Source: Microbacterium ginsengiterrae
GTDB lineage: Bacteria; Actinomycetota; Actinomycetes; Actinomycetales; Microbacteriaceae
DNA length: 64,000 nucleotides
Reading direction: 5' to 3'
Assembly: GCF_014205075.1 (NCBI RefSeq)
Contig: NZ_JACHMU010000001.1
Location: 1,674,001-1,738,000, forward strand
This document shows, in pieces, positions 35,892 to 44,792 of the stretch. Numbering within the stretch: the stretch's first letter is position 1; every line of letters starts with the position of its first letter. A model generated the notes under the pieces. The model was not told where the DNA came from and did no database searches. It saw only the letters and a list, made by a program, of their open reading frames with translations. The position numbers and the translations under genes were made by a program.

Positions 35892-35933
35892 ACGAGGAAA
35901 CCCCCGGCCGCTCGCGGCCGGGGGTTTCCTCGT
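35892..35933. terminator. strong bidirectional intrinsic terminator
   Basis: A perfect 19-bp stem (35892-35910 with 35915-35933) closes a four-base CTCG loop. The core is CCCCCGGCCG/CGGCCGGGGG, flanked by AAA on one side and TTT on the other. It ends the rhamnose-transporter operon and, on the other strand, the creatininase operon whose last codon is at 35943. Confidence 0.88.
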
Positions 35934-35942
35934 GTGGACGCC

Positions 35943-36686
35943 TCAGATCGAGACTGTCGTCTCTCGGCCTTCGTCGGCGAGACCCGCCACCCACGACACG
36001 AGGTGCGTGAACAGGGGATCCGCGGTGTCGATGTCGAGGTCGCGGGGGTCCGCTCCGAAGATCCCGTGGAGCGGGTGGTCCGGGCGGTGCCGGTCCGGTC
36101 CGTACGGGTCCTCGCCCGCCGGCGCCGGATGGGTCCTGGCGTCGGGCAGAGTCGTCACATCGACGAGCTCGGGGTGCAGCGCGTGGAGCACGAGTGATTC
36201 GAAACGTCCGGCGTGGTCGGGGGCCACGGGAGGTTCCGGCGCCTGTCCCAGCGTGCGGGCGACCGCGTGCATCGTCGCGTCCCGCGCGTTCCACGATCCG
36301 GCGACGCGCGTCACGAGATCGCGCTGCTCATCGGCGAAGTGGCCGCTGAACAGCACGGCGCGGCGGACGCCGAGCGCGCTCAGGCGAGACAGAGTCTCCC
36401 CGAGAAGCGTCTCGATCGCATCGGGCGCGCCGCTCATCAGCGTCCACGGGTACACCGTGTGCTCGCCGCCGACCGCCTGGTAGTAGGGAGGCAGCACGAT
36501 GCCCCCGTACTGTTCGGCGGCGGCAAGGCAGATGCCGTGTGCGGTGAGGGCGTCGAGACCGATCGGCAGGTGCGGCCCGTGGAACTCCAACGATCCGAGA
36601 GGCAGGTAGGCGACGGACGCGTGATCGAGGCGCTCTTCGATCTGCGCCGGAGTGAGGCGCTCTGCGGCGGCGCTCTTTGTGCTCAT
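35943..36686 (-). CDS. creatininase family protein
   Basis: 247 residues. Metal-binding signatures of the creatininase/MftE amidohydrolase fold: PLGSLEFHGPHLPIGLDAL (Glu, His, Asp ligands) and FSGHFADEQRD. Members hydrolyse creatinine or other lactam-like or amide substrates. Its ATGA overlap with the aldo/keto reductase indicates one operon. There is no creatine pathway nearby, so the name is structural only. The substrate is unknown. Confidence 0.82.
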   Translation of the reverse strand: MSTKSAAAERLTPAQIEERLDHASVAYLPLGSLEFHGPHLPIGLDALTAHGICLAAAEQYGGIVLPPYYQAVGGEHTVYPWTLMSGAPDAIETLLGETLSRLSALGVRRAVLFSGHFADEQRDLVTRVAGSWNARDATMHAVARTLGQAPEPPVAPDHAGRFESLVLHALHPELVDVTTLPDARTHPAPAGEDPYGPDRHRPDHPLHGIFGADPRDLDIDTADPLFTHLVSWVAGLADEGRETTVSI

Positions 36687-37663
36687 ACGTAGAAGTTCCT
36701 TTCCCAGTTGAACGGTGCGAGCTGCTCGCGAAGGCCGCTGACCAGGCCGCGTCCGTCGGCGAAGGAGAGGTTGCGCGCGATCCGGCGGTCTGAGCTCATG
36801 CCGACGATCGCGGTGGACACCTCCGGTCGATCGAGCACGAAGCGGATGGCGGCTTCGTCGAGACCGGCGTAGTGCGGTGCGGTGACGGCTTTGATGGCCT
36901 CGACCCGTGCGAGCGTCTCGGTGAAGCGCTCACCCCGGAACATCGTCTTCACCACGGAATCGTCCTCCCACTGGTCGTACGTGTCCGGCGTCCACGCGCC
37001 GCTGAGGGAGCCCGAGTCCAGCGCCACCCTGACGATGATCGCGGTCCCGGACGCTGCCGCCGCGGGGTAGAGGGCCTCCTCCGGTCGCTGTTCGAAGATG
37101 TTGTGGATGACCTGGATCGAGTCGACGAGGCCGGACTCCGCGAGTGCGACGCCCTCGTCGGCACGGTAATCGCGAAGGGAGACGCCGATGCGGTCGATCT
37201 TGCCTTCGTCGCGCAACTCGTGGAGGGTCTCGAGCCATCCGAGGTCGCGCATCCCGCTCGGCATCCAGCAGTGCAACTGGTACAGGTCGATGCGCTCGAC
37301 GCCGAGCCTGCGCAGGGACTGTTCGGCCTGGTCGCGCAGATACTCGGGACGGTACGCTGCGGCGATGTCCGGATCGTCGACCGAGGGGTGCGGCCATTTC
37401 GGCGGCTGCACCTTGGAGGCGACGTAGATGCGCTCGCCGCGCCACTCCCGCAGCGACCGGCCGATGACTTCCTCGCTGTGCCCGGACCCGTACATCTGGG
37501 CGGTGTCGACGAAGTTGATGCCGGACTCGTACGCGGTCAGCAGCGAGCGGACCGAGGCATCGTCGTCGACATGCCCCCACTGTCCGCCGAGTTGCCAGGC
37601 GCCGTAGGACACCTCGCTGATGTCCCATCCGGTGCGGCCGAAGGGTCGACGATGAACGGTCAT
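36683..37663 (-). CDS. aldo/keto reductase
   Basis: 326 residues. AKR barrel with the catalytic tetrad: Asp and Tyr in FVDTAQMYGSG, Lys in VASKVQ, His in YQLHCW. A C-terminal phosphate-binding loop (AIVGMSSDRRIARN) favours NADP(H). Similar enzymes act on sugars or small aldehydes. First gene of a two-gene operon with the creatininase homologue. A 14-bp box shared with the P450 operon lies about 98 bp upstream of the start. Confidence 0.88.
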   Translation of the reverse strand: MTVHRRPFGRTGWDISEVSYGAWQLGGQWGHVDDDASVRSLLTAYESGINFVDTAQMYGSGHSEEVIGRSLREWRGERIYVASKVQPPKWPHPSVDDPDIAAAYRPEYLRDQAEQSLRRLGVERIDLYQLHCWMPSGMRDLGWLETLHELRDEGKIDRIGVSLRDYRADEGVALAESGLVDSIQVIHNIFEQRPEEALYPAAAASGTAIIVRVALDSGSLSGAWTPDTYDQWEDDSVVKTMFRGERFTETLARVEAIKAVTAPHYAGLDEAAIRFVLDRPEVSTAIVGMSSDRRIARNLSFADGRGLVSGLREQLAPFNWERNFYV

Positions 37664-37761
37664 GTGGTGTGCGCTCCTTCACGCTCGGGCGCGCGCTCTG
37701 CGCGACGATGTGTCGAATCTACGCACCGCGGGGGGCGGGTCGAAGGTGGTGTGAACGCCGA

Positions 37762-37775
37762 AACATGGACTGGAC
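37762..37775. promoter_or_regulatory. 14-bp box shared with the P450 operon (candidate AraC site)
   Basis: AACATGGACTGGAC, identical to 41540-41553 and in the same orientation relative to the downstream gene. It contains the tandem TGGAC-TGGAC. It lies 98 bp before the aldo/keto reductase start. Confidence 0.5.
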
Positions 37776-37819
37776 GAGCACCGGCCCAGGTCGATGTCCG
37801 CCGGTGACTCCGAGCGGCG

Positions 37820-38707
37820 TCAGGGACGCATGGTCTCGCGGACGAACTGCGTCGGAGCGACTCCGTACGCTCTCCGGAAGGCCCGCGAGAAGTAGAGCGG
37901 ATCGGGGTAACCGACCAGATGCGCCACCTCGCTGACGCGCATGCCGGTCGTGCGCAGGAGGCTCCCCGCCTCACGGAGACGCGTGTGCCGGATCCAGGCC
38001 TGCATGGACTCGCCGGTGTGCCGGGTGAACAGACGCTGTGCCGTGGTCTCGCTGCACCGCGCGGCCTCCGCGACGCGCGCGACGGTGAGCGGCTCGGCGA
38101 TGTGGTGTCGGATGAAAGTCATCATGAGCTCGAGCGATCCGGGCAGGGTGGTCTGCTGGGCATGCGTGTCGGCCCACGCGGCGTTCTCGAACATGATGAG
38201 GCGTCCGAGCGCCCGGAAGTACTCCTCGTCGAATGCGCCCTCGCCGAGACGTTCGATCGCGATCGTGCCGTAGTCGGTGATTCGCCGTGCGGCGGCGTTG
38301 CGCATCGTCGACAGGCCGGGGCGGAACGCGGTGGGGTCGCCGTGCCGAGCCGTGTCGTCGAGCAGTGGATCACCGGGGAGGTGCGCCACGCGGGGCACGA
38401 CCTCACCTGTTCGGTCGTACCGCGGGACGACGTGCAGCGTGCCGATGTGGAACGGCCCTCGACGGTTGGCGCGATACTCGACGTGATGGTGCCAGGGAAG
38501 GCGGATCACGTGCTGCGCGTCGACGGCGAACGTCTGCCCGCCGGCGCGGATCTCTCCGCCGCCGCTGACGATCCAGATGAACGAGACGCTCATCACGTGC
38601 GGGTTGATGATCTGCTCGCCCGAGGTGAAGCGGTACCAGTTGGCTCCGACGACCATCGGGTCGTCGTCGGAGGGCAGCAGCGTCACATCGACAATGGTAG
38701 GTCTCAC
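37820..38707 (-). CDS. AraC family transcriptional regulator
   Basis: 295 residues. N-terminal cupin effector domain (HVIRLPWHHHVEYRA region) and C-terminal double helix-turn-helix (TVARVAEAARCSETTAQRLF; MRVSEVAHLVGYPDPLYFSR). Its GTG start overlaps the P450 stop (GTGA), so it is the last gene of the ferredoxin-reductase-P450 operon and probably activates it. The cupin domain suggests a small-molecule effector. The shared box upstream of both flanking operons is the likely target. Confidence 0.87.
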   Translation of the reverse strand: MRPTIVDVTLLPSDDDPMVVGANWYRFTSGEQIINPHVMSVSFIWIVSGGGEIRAGGQTFAVDAQHVIRLPWHHHVEYRANRRGPFHIGTLHVVPRYDRTGEVVPRVAHLPGDPLLDDTARHGDPTAFRPGLSTMRNAAARRITDYGTIAIERLGEGAFDEEYFRALGRLIMFENAAWADTHAQQTTLPGSLELMMTFIRHHIAEPLTVARVAEAARCSETTAQRLFTRHTGESMQAWIRHTRLREAGSLLRTTGMRVSEVAHLVGYPDPLYFSRAFRRAYGVAPTQFVRETMRP

Positions 38708-39957
38708 GCGGGTGTCGGAGCACCCTCCAGGCGGACCGACACCGTGCCGGCCTCGTACACGGCGACGGGGTGCGCGAACGGCTGCGGCCGAAGCTGGTCG
38801 GCGTCGATGAGCGCGATGTCGGGAAAGGACTCGATGAGTGCGGCGATGGCCTCACGGATCTCCACCCTGGCGACCTGCTGACCGATGCAGCCGTGGATAC
38901 CGTAGCCGAAGCCGAGGTGACCGAAGGCGTCGCGCGACACGTCGAAACTCTCCGCGTCGTCGCCCCAATGACCGGGGTCGCGGTTGGCAGCCACGGGGGA
39001 GACGGCGACGGAGGTTCCCGACGGGATGGTCGTGCCCTCGATCTCGATGTCCTCGGTCGCCGTGCGCGCGAAAAGCGTGACGAACATCGCGCCGGTGCGC
39101 ATGAACTCCTCGACCGCGGCGCGGATCCTCTCCGGGTCCTCGCGGAGCACGGCGAGCTGATCGGGGTGCGTCAGGATGGCGACCGAAGCGGTGGCGATCA
39201 GATACGCGACGGAGTCGCGTCCCGCGCCCATGAGGAGCCGCAGGAGCGCCTCGATCTCGACCCTGCTGAGGTCCTCATTGCGGAGGAGATCGGAGATCAC
39301 ATCCTCGCCCGGGTCATCCCGACGCTCCTCCAGCAGGGCGCGGATGAAGTCGTACTTCTGCTGGGCCGTGGACTCTTCGACGAACAGCGAGACGAACGTC
39401 TCGTAGTGGTGCTCCGGGATGCCGATCACGTGGCAGTGAGTCCGCGCGGAGATCGGCATGCCGTAGTCGCGCCACAGGTCCGCCTCGGGGCCGCGCTCGC
39501 GCAGCTTCTGGATCTGCTCTGCGATCATCCCGCGGATCCACGGTTCGCGAGCGCGGGCCTGCCGCACGGAGAACCGGGCCGTCACGGCGCGACGGAGCCG
39601 GGAGTGCACATCGCCGTCGAGGTTGAGCAGGTTGAGATCGTCGGATGCCTGACCCGCGGCATCCAGTTCACCCGGTGCCTCGAGCGGCACGGCGGCGCTC
39701 TCGGCCTTGTCCTCCTCGCCGTGCGCGGGAGGGCCGACCGGCATCCGGGACGGTCGCATGCTGAAGCGGGGGTCCTGTAGGACCGCGACGGCCGCGTCGT
39801 ATCGGGTCGCGACGAGGCCCTCGTGCCCGTCCTGGAAGTCCAGCGGCACGAAGGCGCCGGCCTCGCGCCACTCCGCGAGCTGAGGGGAGGGTGTCAGTGG
39901 CGTTCCGTCGCCGGGGAGGGAGCGGGCGAGGAATGGGCACTGGGCGGGGATCGTCAT
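38704..39957 (-). CDS. cytochrome P450
   Basis: 417 residues, typical for a soluble bacterial P450. I-helix oxygen-activation motif LLMGAGRDSV (acid-alcohol pair Asp-Ser), heme loop GFGYGIHGCIGQ with proximal Cys357. Partnered in one operon by a ferredoxin reductase and a [3Fe-4S]-type ferredoxin, giving a complete class I monooxygenase. The substrate cannot be read from sequence. A segment around residues 75-105 rich in Glu, Asp and Ala is longer than usual before the C helix. ATG at 39957. Confidence 0.92.
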   Translation of the reverse strand: MTIPAQCPFLARSLPGDGTPLTPSPQLAEWREAGAFVPLDFQDGHEGLVATRYDAAVAVLQDPRFSMRPSRMPVGPPAHGEEDKAESAAVPLEAPGELDAAGQASDDLNLLNLDGDVHSRLRRAVTARFSVRQARAREPWIRGMIAEQIQKLRERGPEADLWRDYGMPISARTHCHVIGIPEHHYETFVSLFVEESTAQQKYDFIRALLEERRDDPGEDVISDLLRNEDLSRVEIEALLRLLMGAGRDSVAYLIATASVAILTHPDQLAVLREDPERIRAAVEEFMRTGAMFVTLFARTATEDIEIEGTTIPSGTSVAVSPVAANRDPGHWGDDAESFDVSRDAFGHLGFGYGIHGCIGQQVARVEIREAIAALIESFPDIALIDADQLRPQPFAHPVAVYEAGTVSVRLEGAPTPA

Positions 39958-40010
39958 CGATCTGTTTCCTTCGGGATCTCGGGCATTCGGGATGCTCGGG
40001 TGTTCGGTGC

Positions 40011-41240
40011 TCACGGGTTCGGAACGAGAGCGGGGGGCGGGACGACAGCGGGGGACGGGGTGGTGGTGGGGTGCGTGATGAGGTCGGGGGCGGCCGTGAC
40101 GACTGCGGCGCGTGCATCGCGGAAGGCGCGGGGCGGGGTGTTCCAGCCGATGACTCCGCGCACTTCTCCTGCCGCGTCCCTGCTGGCGTAGACGGGCCCT
40201 GTCCCGTCGCCGTCGGAGATGTCCTCGAGCGGTCGTTCCGGCGCGAAGCGGCCATATGCCTGGATGCGCGCGCCGTGGATCTCCGACCAGAAGAGCGGAA
40301 CCGGTTGAGGAGAGTCGGTGCCGTGCACGATCCGGGTGGCGACTCCGATCGCCTGCTCGATCGCGTTGCTCTGGTGCTCGATGCGCACCCGGCGCCCACG
40401 CACCGGATCGAACCATGCGGCGACGTCGCCGACCGCCCAGACGCCGTCGGCCGCGGACCCGTGGGGGTCGCAGCCGATTCCATCGGTCACGTCGAGCGAC
40501 GACGATGCCAACCAGTCGGTACAGGGGATGCTGCCGATCATCGTCACGACGAGGTCGAAGGTCTGCGCGTTGCCGTCCTCGAAGACGAGCTCCGTGGTGC
40601 CGGACTCCGTGGAGCGTGCGGCGAGGATGCGCGTGCGAAGCGCGAGCTCGACGCCGTTCGCGACGTGCAGGCTGCGGAGCTGTGCATCCAGGAGCGTGCC
40701 GGCGCCGCCGAAGCTGAGGATGCCGGAACGGCCGATGAGCAGCGCCTCCGCGTCGCGCGCGCGTGCCGCGGAGGCGACCTCTGATCCGAGGATGCCGGAT
40801 CCGACGACGGCCACGCGGCGTGCGGCCTCCATCCGGTCGCGCACGCGGATCGCGTCGTCCATCGTGCGCAACGACGCCGAAGGGATGAGCGGGTGCGAAC
40901 GCGGCATGGTGCCGGTGGCGATGATCAGCTCGTCGTAGGGCATCGACCCCGCCGACGTCTGCAGGACGCGCGCTTCCGTGTCGAGGCCGACGGCGCTGCA
41001 TCCCGTGCGAATCTCGATGTGCAGATCGTCGAGCTGGCCGGCTGTGAGGATCGTCGCGTGCGCCGGAGTCCAGTCGCCGAGAAGGATCTGCTTCGACAGC
41101 GGCGGGCGTGTGTAGGGGAGGTGTGGCTCATCGCCGACGAGCACGATCTCGCCGTCGAAGCCCTCCTGGCGCAGCGTCTCCGCAGCCGTCAGCCCGCCGA
41201 TGGAGGCCCCGACGATGACGACTCGTGCGGGGCTGCTCAT
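40011..41240 (-). CDS. ferredoxin reductase (FAD/NAD-dependent)
   Basis: 409 residues. FAD-binding VVIVGASIGGLTAAETL at the N-terminus, NAD-binding VAVVGSGILGSEVA near 145, FAD motif GVWAVGDVAAW, and a C-terminal reductase domain. It resembles putidaredoxin-reductase-type proteins that pass electrons to a P450 ferredoxin. Odd point: the last 25 residues are a Thr/Pro-rich tail (PTTTPSPAVVPPPALVPNP). Start overlaps the ferredoxin stop. Confidence 0.9.
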   Translation of the reverse strand: MSSPARVVIVGASIGGLTAAETLRQEGFDGEIVLVGDEPHLPYTRPPLSKQILLGDWTPAHATILTAGQLDDLHIEIRTGCSAVGLDTEARVLQTSAGSMPYDELIIATGTMPRSHPLIPSASLRTMDDAIRVRDRMEAARRVAVVGSGILGSEVASAARARDAEALLIGRSGILSFGGAGTLLDAQLRSLHVANGVELALRTRILAARSTESGTTELVFEDGNAQTFDLVVTMIGSIPCTDWLASSSLDVTDGIGCDPHGSAADGVWAVGDVAAWFDPVRGRRVRIEHQSNAIEQAIGVATRIVHGTDSPQPVPLFWSEIHGARIQAYGRFAPERPLEDISDGDGTGPVYASRDAAGEVRGVIGWNTPPRAFRDARAAVVTAAPDLITHPTTTPSPAVVPPPALVPNP

Positions 41241-41431
41241 GCCGCGGTCAGGCTGATCGCGCGCGCGGGGCAGAGCCTGACGGCCTTTGTCGCCGCATCG
41301 AGATCGGCGCCCTGAGGGTCCGGCTCGAGCAGCAGGACGATCCCGTCGTCATCCTGGTCGAAGACGTCGGGGGCGACCAGGGCGCACTGTCCTGCGCCGA
41401 CGCATGCTCCGGTCTGGACTGCGATGCTCAT
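41237..41431 (-). CDS. [3Fe-4S]-type ferredoxin
   Basis: 64 residues. Cluster motif CVGAGQC near residue 9, with the last cysteine in RLCPARAI. The central cysteine of the usual CxxCxxC is absent, as in P450-linked [3Fe-4S] ferredoxins. It is the first gene of the operon and delivers electrons from the reductase to the P450. Confidence 0.9.
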   Translation of the reverse strand: MSIAVQTGACVGAGQCALVAPDVFDQDDDGIVLLLEPDPQGADLDAATKAVRLCPARAISLTAA

Positions 41432-41539
41432 CGATGCTCCTTCGTTGTCGATGGGTGCGGTGCAGCGTCAGCGACGAGCTTGCCCGCACTGGTCATTCAA
41501 GTCGCGCGGAGCGTGGATTCCCATGCTCGGTTCGCCCAG

Positions 41540-41553
41540 AACATGGACTGGAC
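41540..41553. promoter_or_regulatory. 14-bp box upstream of the ferredoxin-P450 operon
   Basis: AACATGGACTGGAC, identical to 37762-37775, 108 bp before the ferredoxin ATG. The rest of the 264-bp gap between the ferredoxin and the tRNA shows no other clear signal. Confidence 0.5.
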
Positions 41554-41695
41554 AACCATGGCCGATGCTGTGCGCGGCGGCGCCGCCCTGCGATGCTGGA
41601 TCCGACATCCTCCACCGAGGTGGGTGTGGTTCGACCGCACTGCCGCAACCCGTTATGATTACTGAGTGCATCTGCACCCCTGGGGTCGGATGCCT

Positions 41696-41787
41696 GGAGA
41701 CGTCGCATAGTCAGGCCTAGTGCACCACCCTGCTAAGGTGGAGTCCCCTCACGGGGACCGAGGGTTCAAATCCCTCCGTCTCCGCCA
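41696..41787 (+). tRNA. tRNA-Ser(GCU)
   Basis: Acceptor GGAGACG (41696-41702) pairs with CGTCTCC (41777-41783), discriminator G, and CCA is encoded (41785-41787). Anticodon stem CCACC/GGTGG encloses GCT at 41732-41734. A GC-rich variable arm (GTCCCC/GGGGAC) and T arm GAGGG-TTCAAAT-CCCTC follow. Confidence 0.95.
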
Positions 41788-41794
41788 TGAAATC

Positions 41795-41815
41795 CCTGAT
41801 CAGAAGCTGATCGGG
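41795..41815. terminator. short hairpin after tRNA-Ser(GCU)
   Basis: CCTGATCAG and CTGATCGGG form a nine-pair stem (one G-U) around AAG. No T run follows. It could end tRNA transcription or, on the other strand, that of the ACC deaminase gene ending at 41821. Confidence 0.4.
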
Positions 41816-41820
41816 CTCCG

Positions 41821-42861
41821 TCACACCGGCAGCGGCTCACTGTTCGTGAACAGCGCGCTGTACGCGTTGAGCGCCGGCTGCCCGCCGAGGTGCGCGTACA
41901 GCACGTTCGAGTCTCGAGGGATGTCGCCGGTGCGGACGAGGTCGATCAGACCGGCCATCGACTTCCCCTCGTAGACGGGGTCGATGATCATCCCCTCGAG
42001 TTGGCCGGTGAGTCGGATCGCATCGATCGTCGACTCCACGGGGATGCCGTACAGGTCTCCTGCCCAGCCCTCGAGCACGGTGATCTCGTCGGCGCGCAGC
42101 TCTCGTTCGACACCGATGAGTCCCGAGGTCGCACGCGCGATCCGCTCGACCTGATCCCGCGTCTCGTCGATCTTCGCGCTGGCATCGATGCCGATCACGC
42201 GCCGCGGTCGACCGCCTGCGTCCTCGAGGGCCGCGAACCCGGCGATCATTCCGGCGTGCGTTGAGCCCGTCACCGAGCACACGACGATCGTGTCGAAGAA
42301 CACGCCGAGCTCCTGTTCCTGTTGGGCGACCTCGTGGGCCCAGTTGGCGAATCCGAGGCCGCCGAGCGGGTGGTCGGAGGCGCCGGCTGGGATCGCGTAG
42401 GGCTTACCGCCGCGTTCGGCGACGTCGTCGAGCGCTCGCTTCCAGGAGTCCTTGAAGCCGATGCCGAAGCCGGCGGGATCGAGGCGCACCTCCGCTCCCG
42501 TGATCCGGCTGAGCAGGATGTTCCCGACCCGATCGTTGACGGCATCCGGCCAGTCCACCCACTTCTCCTGCACGAGGACGGCCTTCAGACCCAGGTGTGC
42601 GGCCACGGCCGCCACCTGGCGGGTGTGGTTCGACTGGTATCCGCCGATGGAGACCAGGGTGTCGGCGCCCTGTGCGAGCGCATCGGGGACGATGTACTCC
42701 AGCTTGCGGGTCTTGTTGCCGCCGAATGCGATACCGGAGTTGCAGTCCTCGCGCTTCGCCCAGATGGAGGCGCCGCCGAGGTGATGACTCAGCCTGGTCA
42801 GGGGGTGGACCGGGCTGGGGCCGAAGGTGAGCGGGTAGCGAGGAAAGTCTGTGACCGACAT
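41821..42861 (-). CDS. acdS: 1-aminocyclopropane-1-carboxylate (ACC) deaminase
   Basis: 346 residues. PLP fold II with Lys50 in [21 protein letters not shown] and [10 protein letters not shown]. Two residues that separate true ACC deaminases from D-cysteine desulfhydrases are present: Glu in [13 protein letters not shown] and Leu in YAHLGG. It splits ACC to 2-oxobutyrate and ammonia, a trait of plant-associated bacteria that lowers plant ethylene. The start at 42861 is chosen because TATATT lies six bases upstream; an ATG at 42879 would lie upstream of that -10 box. Monocistronic. Confidence 0.93.
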   Translation of the reverse strand: MSVTDFPRYPLTFGPSPVHPLTRLSHHLGGASIWAKREDCNSGIAFGGNKTRKLEYIVPDALAQGADTLVSIGGYQSNHTRQVAAVAAHLGLKAVLVQEKWVDWPDAVNDRVGNILLSRITGAEVRLDPAGFGIGFKDSWKRALDDVAERGGKPYAIPAGASDHPLGGLGFANWAHEVAQQEQELGVFFDTIVVCSVTGSTHAGMIAGFAALEDAGGRPRRVIGIDASAKIDETRDQVERIARATSGLIGVERELRADEITVLEGWAGDLYGIPVESTIDAIRLTGQLEGMIIDPVYEGKSMAGLIDLVRTGDIPRDSNVLYAHLGGQPALNAYSALFTNSEPLPV

Positions 42862-42873
42862 GTTGCCAATATA
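42862..42873 (-). promoter_or_regulatory. leaderless promoter of acdS with a palindromic -10 region
   Basis: Minus strand TATATT (42873-42868), six bases, then ATG. The -10 is embedded in CAATATATTG, a perfect 10-bp palindrome and the most AT-rich spot nearby. A repressor site here would block the polymerase directly. Confidence 0.5.
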
Positions 42874-42918
42874 TTGCATTCGGCGCGATCACCGGCAGGT
42901 CGTATCAGGATGCGCGTA

Positions 42919-43575
42919 TCAGCCCAGCATCCCTTCGCGGATGGCGCGCAACACGGCGTTCGTGCGGTCGCGCGCACCGAGTTTCGCGAGGACGGATGAG
43001 ATGTGGTTCTTCACGGTTCCCTCCGCGAGGTGGATGAGGCCGGCGATCTGGCTGTTGGAATAGCCCTCGGCCACCAGACGCAGGACCTCGATCTCACGAT
43101 CGGTGAGGTCTTCGACGATGTCGCCCCTTGCTCCGTTGGGAGGCGGGCCGGAGCGGATGAAGCGCACCAGACCGTCCGTGATCGATGGGCCGATCAACGT
43201 TCCCCCGTCGGCGAGCGACGCCACCGCGTGGGAGAGCTGCTCGACCGTGACGTCCTTGAGAAGGTATCCCTGCGCACCGGCGCGCAACGCGTCGATCACC
43301 AGGGCGTCGTCATCGAAGGTCGTGAGGATGAGGGTGGGGACGTGCAGCCCCTCGCGAGCCCGTTGCTCGAGGAACCAGATGCCGTCGTAGGCCGGCATCC
43401 GAAGATCCAACAGCACCACGTCGGGGGAAAGCTCTGCGCACACGCGGATCGCCTCGGCCCCGTCGGATGCCTCGCCGACCACATCGACACCCGCCAGTTC
43501 GAGCAGCGTACGGATGCCCTGGCGGACCAGTGTCTGGTCGTCGACGACAACGACACGCGGAGCAGCGCCGGTCAT
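42919..43575 (-). CDS. NarL/LuxR family response regulator
   Basis: 218 residues. Receiver domain (VVVVDDQTLVRQGI; phospho-acceptor Asp in VVLLDLRMP, residue 57; Thr in LTTFDDD; Lys in LLKDV) and a LuxR-type helix-turn-helix (LTDREIEVLRLVAEGYSNSQIA). Four-base overlap with the histidine kinase gene. It likely binds the 54-bp dyad at 44793-44846 and controls both the kinase operon and the divergent ABC exporter. Confidence 0.92.
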   Translation of the reverse strand: MTGAAPRVVVVDDQTLVRQGIRTLLELAGVDVVGEASDGAEAIRVCAELSPDVVLLDLRMPAYDGIWFLEQRAREGLHVPTLILTTFDDDALVIDALRAGAQGYLLKDVTVEQLSHAVASLADGGTLIGPSITDGLVRFIRSGPPPNGARGDIVEDLTDREIEVLRLVAEGYSNSQIAGLIHLAEGTVKNHISSVLAKLGARDRTNAVLRAIREGMLG

Positions 43576-44762
43576 CGTGGAGCCCGCCGCTCCGGGTCCA
43601 GGGGCAGCCGGGCCTCGACGGTGAACTGGTCGGTGGTGCGGATGACGAGTTCCCCGCCGAGGAGGGCGAGACGCTCCGACAGTCCGGTGAGGCCGTGCCC
43701 CGGTGTGATGCCGGCCGGGATCGTGCCGTCGTTGGCCCCGCGGAGGACCAACCGATCCTCCTCCCGTACCAGTTCCAGTTCCAGTTCCGTGGCTTCGGCA
43801 TGCTTGATGGTGTTGGTGATGATCTCCTGCGCCGCACGCACGACGGCGGCGCAGGTCTGCTCGCCGGCATCGATGCCCTCGTCGACCGCGACGTGGATCT
43901 GCAGACTCGGAACAGCGCGCGCCAGGCGTTCCAGGTCCCGACGGAGATCGACGGGACCAGCCGCACGCAATTCGCCGACCGTCGTGCGCACGTCGGTGAG
44001 CAGATCCTTCGCCACGCCGCCCGCACGTCGGACGTGCGCGCGGACGGCCGGCCCCTCACGCTGCAGGTCGGCGTCGGCGTCGAGACGATGCCGGGCGGCC
44101 GTCAACTCCAGGTTGAGGACCGTGAGCTGGTGCCCGATCGAATCGTGCAGGTCGCGGGAGATCCGCAACCGTTCGGATGCCGCGGTCGAGTCCTCCAGCA
44201 GAACACTGGCTGCCTCGAGCGCGACGTTCTTCTGCTCGAGCTCGGCGCGCAGCAGGGCCTCACGCGACATCGCATAGGCGGTGAAGACGACGGCGAGGTG
44301 GATCACCAGATAGAAGATCGACGCGCCGATGCCATCCAGAGCGTCCGCGCCGGTCGACCATGCGTGGACGAGGACGACGACGCAGTTCGCCGTCACCACG
44401 GCGAGCACCCACGGCAGCGGGAGCAGTGAACTGCCGATGGCGGCGACAGCGATCAGCAGGATGACGACGAGACTCCCTCGGGATGACACCGTCAACAGCA
44501 GCGCCCATGATGCGAGGACGGCGCACCCGTAGAGCGCGAGTCGCACCGCGCGGCCGGGGCGCCGGCTCACGGCGAGGTTGGTGGTCAGGAACCATGCCAC
44601 GAGGACGCCGCTCCACAGCCACCCCTGCACGGCGAGCTCGTCCGAGATCACGGTCACCACGCCGACGGCGAGACTGAGCCCGAGAATCGCATACCGGGCC
44701 AGATCGTCGGCGCGCCGGCCCGCTCTGTGACCGACGCCGACGGTGGCCGGGAAACGGTTCAT
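43572..44762 (-). CDS. sensor histidine kinase (HisKA_3/HATPase type)
   Basis: 396 residues from the ATG at 44762, which has GGTGGAG upstream. Four to six membrane helices (about 25-165), a coiled coil (LRAELEQKNVALEAASVLLEDS), the phospho-acceptor His in RISRDLHDSIGHQL, and a HATPase domain (AAQEIITNTIKHAEA; GHGLTGLSERLALLGG). There is no extracellular sensor domain, so it may sense within the membrane, like kinases that monitor envelope stress or antibiotics. Confidence 0.9.
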   Translation of the reverse strand: MNRFPATVGVGHRAGRRADDLARYAILGLSLAVGVVTVISDELAVQGWLWSGVLVAWFLTTNLAVSRRPGRAVRLALYGCAVLASWALLLTVSSRGSLVVILLIAVAAIGSSLLPLPWVLAVVTANCVVVLVHAWSTGADALDGIGASIFYLVIHLAVVFTAYAMSREALLRAELEQKNVALEAASVLLEDSTAASERLRISRDLHDSIGHQLTVLNLELTAARHRLDADADLQREGPAVRAHVRRAGGVAKDLLTDVRTTVGELRAAGPVDLRRDLERLARAVPSLQIHVAVDEGIDAGEQTCAAVVRAAQEIITNTIKHAEATELELELVREEDRLVLRGANDGTIPAGITPGHGLTGLSERLALLGGELVIRTTDQFTVEARLPLDPERRAPR

Positions 44763-44792
44763 GGTGCTCCACCCTATTCGGACCTGCGGCGG

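Noticed and set aside
41696..41787. tRNA-Ser(GCU) as attachment site of an integrated element
   Set aside because: No second copy of the tRNA 3' end was seen in the window and no integrase is encoded; the island with direct repeats is at another place.
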